In this document: positions 5,751 to 6,591 of the stretch, one piece after another
Layout: every line of letters begins with the position of its first letter
Numbering within the stretch: the first letter of the stretch is position 1
DNA from: JAJOKK01 sp965370555
GTDB lineage: Bacteria; Bipolaricaulota; Bipolaricaulia; UBA7950; UBA9294
NCBI GenBank assembly: GCA_965370555.1
Contig: CBDUVB010000069.1
Coordinates: forward strand, 1-6,591
Direction: 5' to 3'
Length of the DNA: 6,591 nt
Position numbers and translations under genes: made by a program
The notes under the pieces: generated by a model
Told to the model about the DNA's origin: nothing
Database searches by the model: none
Seen by the model: only the letters and a program-made list of their open reading frames with translations

Positions 5751-6591
5751 ATGACGAAGAAACGACTAGTTAGTACCGTGATCATTCTTGGTCTGGTTGC
5801 CGTGTTGAGCCTGCTCAGCCTTGCCCAGCCGGTCGCCCCGAAGGGGATCATTCCCATGCCACCCGAGAGCCAGGAGTTAGAGGTACGAATCTGGGTTGAC
5901 AAAGGAGCTTACACAGTAGGTGACCCGATCTCCATTCACTACAGTGTGAATAAGCAAGTGTACGTCTACATTTGGGACATCACACCCGACGGGAAGGCCA
6001 ATCAGATCTTTCCGAACCGCTACTCGCAGAACAACTACGTTGCCGCAGGGGAACACACGGTCCCAGGCAGCTTTACAATTGTACCCCCTCTGGGGACAGA
6101 GTACCTTCAGATTCTGGCAACGACCACGCCGGTAAATCCCTTTTCTTTCATGACAGGAGATCCCGAGGCGTTCCGGCTTGAGATCGAGGTCAAGATCTTG
6201 GGAATTATACCTGTCAGCGAGCGAAGTTGGAACTTTACGAGCTTTGAAATCGTCTCAGGAACAGTTCCGTCTTACGGGGCACTGATCATCAACTCGGTCC
6301 CGAGCGGCGCGTGGATCACTGTTGACGGGTACTACACCGGGTATACCCCGCGGACCCTCTACATCACGCAGGGCTACCACCAGATTTCTTTGAGCAAGAC
6401 GGGTTACCAGGACTGGAACCGTGGACTGTTCGTGATCGGCGGGCAAACGCGCACGATCAACGCGACCCTCACCCCGATCGCTCAGGTAAACCAACCACCA
6501 ATCGCCGCGTTCAACTTCTCCCCGACCAACCCGCTCGTTGGAGGTTGGGTCCAGTTCAATGGCTCCGCTTCCTCCGATCCGGATGGAACGA
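5751..6591 (+). CDS. Secreted DUF4384-PEGA-PKD surface protein, 3' end off window
   Basis: 280 codons are visible and the frame is still open at the edge. The protein begins MTKKRLVS, has a hydrophobic core, and is probably cleaved by signal peptidase I after SLA (residue 25). Residues about 45-127 match the DUF4384 pattern: WVDKGAYTVGDPISIHYSVN, then a strand with YVYIWDITPDG and IFPN, the form usual in exported bacterial proteins. Residues about 176-242 are a PEGA domain: SVPSGAWITVDGYYTGYTP, then QGYHQISLSKTGYQDW. From about 248 a PKD domain starts (PPIAAFNFSPTNP, then SASSDPDGT) and is cut by the window edge; more PKD copies may follow. PEGA and PKD are surface or periplasmic beta-sandwich modules thought to mediate binding. 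It is the last visible gene of the ECF operon, so it is a likely sigma target. The exact function is unknown. Confidence 0.88.
   Translation, partial: MTKKRLVSTVIILGLVAVLSLLSLAQPVAPKGIIPMPPESQELEVRIWVDKGAYTVGDPISIHYSVNKQVYVYIWDITPDGKANQIFPNRYSQNNYVAAGEHTVPGSFTIVPPLGTEYLQILATTTPVNPFSFMTGDPEAFRLEIEVKILGIIPVSERSWNFTSFEIVSGTVPSYGALIINSVPSGAWITVDGYYTGYTPRTLYITQGYHQISLSKTGYQDWNRGLFVIGGQTRTINATLTPIAQVNQPPIAAFNFSPTNPLVGGWVQFNGSASSDPDGT

Noticed and set aside
1..6591. CRISPR array, insertion sequence, tRNA, rRNA or phage genes
   Set aside because: No regular spaced repeats, transposase, terminal inverted repeats or recognisable RNA gene was seen by eye on either strand.

Overview
The window reads as chromosomal DNA of a GC-rich (upper-50s percent by eye), probably diderm bacterium. 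It carries two lipoprotein-maturation enzymes (Lgt and an Lnt-type protein), a classical lipobox lipoprotein, and secreted proteins built from PKD, PEGA, DUF4384 and beta-propeller modules. The clean Shine-Dalgarno sites, ECF sigma factor and Sec signal peptides are bacterial. No RNA marker gene is present, so the lineage cannot be fixed. A little-cultivated phylum such as Bipolaricaulota (Acetothermia) would fit, but that is only a guess.

Layout. Positions 1-787 (minus) hold almost all of lgt; its 3' end runs off the left edge. Divergent from it, with only 35 bp between the start codons, is an lnt homologue (823-2289, plus). It faces a convergent lipoprotein gene (2327-3652, minus) across a 37-bp gap containing a GC hairpin. 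That lipoprotein has a PKD domain followed by six TolB-like propeller blades. A 149-bp divergent spacer (3653-3801), with a perfect 9-bp inverted repeat, separates it from a tightly packed plus-strand operon. The operon encodes an ECF sigma factor (3802-4428), a single-pass membrane protein with a glycogen-binding (AMPK/CBM48-type) domain that is probably the anti-sigma factor (4415-4999), a secreted helical protein of unknown function (4996-5724), and a secreted DUF4384-PEGA-PKD protein that runs off the right edge (5751 onward).

Working model (inference). The operon looks like a cell-envelope sensing module: a sigma factor held by a membrane partner whose outer domain resembles a carbohydrate binder, co-transcribed with two exported proteins. 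The divergent PKD lipoprotein may share the control region, and it is the kind of substrate Lgt and Lnt process. The most unusual points are the glycogen-binding domain in the anti-sigma position and the replacement, in the Lnt homologue, of the nitrilase-type catalytic lysine by methionine at residue 314. No CRISPR array, insertion sequence, tRNA or rRNA was seen, and there is no gene-free stretch over 150 bp.
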